From an uncultured Sulfitobacter sp. (lineage in GTDB: Bacteria; Pseudomonadota; Alphaproteobacteria; Rhodobacterales; Rhodobacteraceae), in contig CAJJCJ010000010.1 in the NCBI GenBank assembly GCA_905182645.1, positions 1 to 64,000 of the forward strand: 64,000 nucleotides of DNA, in the 5' to 3' direction. Position numbers and translations under genes: made by a program. How positions within the stretch are numbered: position 1 is the stretch's first letter; every line of letters begins with the position of its first letter. This document shows, piece by piece, positions 63,424-64,000 of the stretch. The notes beneath the pieces were generated by a model. The model had not been told where the DNA came from. It did no database searches and saw only the letters and a list, made by a program, of their open reading frames with translations.

Positions 63424-63642
63424 TTACTTGTCGTCAGCGTCCTTTGCAACGGTCGTCCAATCCGCTGTGTAAAACCGCCAACCAACAATTGACCCCATAC
63501 CGACAAAGATCATACCCCAGAACAGTGCGCCTGTTGAGATCTCAAAGAGCCCCCAACAAACTGCGACTGCAATAACGAGATAGCGGCGCCAAACTGGTAG
63601 AAAGAACGGGATCTCTACATCAAGTAGACTGCCGCGAGCCAC
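63424..63642 (-). CDS. Small two-TM protein downstream of the ABC ATPase
   Basis: 72 residues from a GTG directly after the ABC stop (TAAGTG). Two hydrophobic stretches (about 17-34 and 41-56) and a polar tail; unknown function. Position suggests membership of the ABC transporter operon. Confidence 0.6.
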   Translation of the reverse strand: MARGSLLDVEIPFFLPVWRRYLVIAVAVCWGLFEISTGALFWGMIFVGMGSIVGWRFYTADWTTVAKDADDK

Positions 63643-64000
63643 TTAAGCAGCCCCTTCGAATTCAGCGCCTGTTTTTGCACCAGTGATATAGGCAACGACA
63701 TCTTCGCCGTTGGTGTCTTCCTTGCGCAGGTTTGCAACCATGCGACCACGTCTAAAGACGACGATTCGATCAACCAGTTCCATAACCTGACGCATATTGT
63801 GGCTGACAAGGATCAGGGGTTCGCCCGCTTCTTTCAAGGTACGGATGATTTTTTCAACTTGTGCTGTTTCCTGCACACCCAACGCCGCTGTTGGCTCATC
63901 CATGATGGTTAGGCGCGAATGGAACGTTGCGGTTCGTGCAATTGCAACACATTGGCGTTGGCCGCCCGACATATTGCGAATAGAGTTACGGATATTCGGG
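63643..64000 (-). CDS. Sugar ABC transporter ATP-binding protein, partial
   Basis: C-terminal 119 residues; the frame runs off the window's right edge (NIRNSIRNMSGGQ). ABC signature MSGGQRQCVAIARTATF, Walker B LTIMDEPTAALGV, H-loop ILVSHNMRQVMELVDRIVVF. The layout is that of FrcA-type single-domain sugar ATPases, which work with a permease and periplasmic binding protein expected further right. Confidence 0.9.
   Translation of the reverse strand, partial: PNIRNSIRNMSGGQRQCVAIARTATFHSRLTIMDEPTAALGVQETAQVEKIIRTLKEAGEPLILVSHNMRQVMELVDRIVVFRRGRMVANLRKEDTNGEDVVAYITGAKTGAEFEGAA

Overview
The window is a stretch of a Rhodobacterales (Roseobacter-group) alphaproteobacterial chromosome. The evidence is the gene content and order: rpsA with ihfB, lapA, trpF and trpB; aroA-cmk; miaB, phoH, ybeY, corC, lnt and metK; an Irr-type Fur protein next to fabA-fabB-fabI; and a SAM/SAH-type riboswitch candidate in front of metK. 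Genus is not decidable from the sequence alone; a Loktanella/Octadecabacter-like marine organism would fit.

Layout. Positions 1-5400 hold the edge of one integrated element (a frameshifted integrase next to a tRNA-like attachment core), pseudoazurin, head-to-tail IS3-family debris, a histidine kinase and a metallo-beta-lactamase-fold hydrolase. tRNA-Asn (5402) is followed directly by an intact tyrosine integrase and about 9.5 kb of AT-rich accessory DNA ending at tRNA-Ser (15182). This island carries a serine resolvase, an HNH-AP2 endonuclease, small zinc-finger-like proteins, a pentapeptide-repeat/Ig-cadherin/dockerin gene broken inside its 15-bp repeats, and almost 4 kb of gene-free DNA full of palindromes and diverged duplicated modules. 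From 15.6 kb onward the DNA is mainly core: Hint protein, ychF, trpA, lldD, transporters, rplY-pth, trpB-trpF-lapA-ihfB, rpsA, aroA-cmk, trmB, metK, lnt-corC-ybeY-phoH, OmpA-like proteins, miaB, irr, fabA-fabB-fabI, slyD, a run of small-molecule catabolic genes (dehalogenase, hydrolases, dehydratase, pcaD-like, alcohol dehydrogenase, enolase superfamily), a TetR repressor with two matching operators, asd, an MFS permease and the end of a sugar ABC transporter.

Genes working together. trpA, trpB and trpF serve tryptophan synthesis. aroA feeds the shikimate pathway and is translationally coupled to cmk. phoH-ybeY-corC-lnt is the conserved RNA-processing/envelope cluster, with metK next, controlled by its riboswitch. 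fabA/fabB make unsaturated fatty acids and fabI reduces enoyl-ACP. The metabolic strip 51-59.5 kb is closely packed with start/stop overlaps.

A recurring feature is broken reading frames. Some breaks sit in genes that should be essential (aroA, cmk, lnt) and mostly look like one-base changes, so part of them are probably sequence errors. Others (DUF2332, endonuclease, IS3, PspA fragment) also have deletions, a stop codon or truncation and look like true decay.
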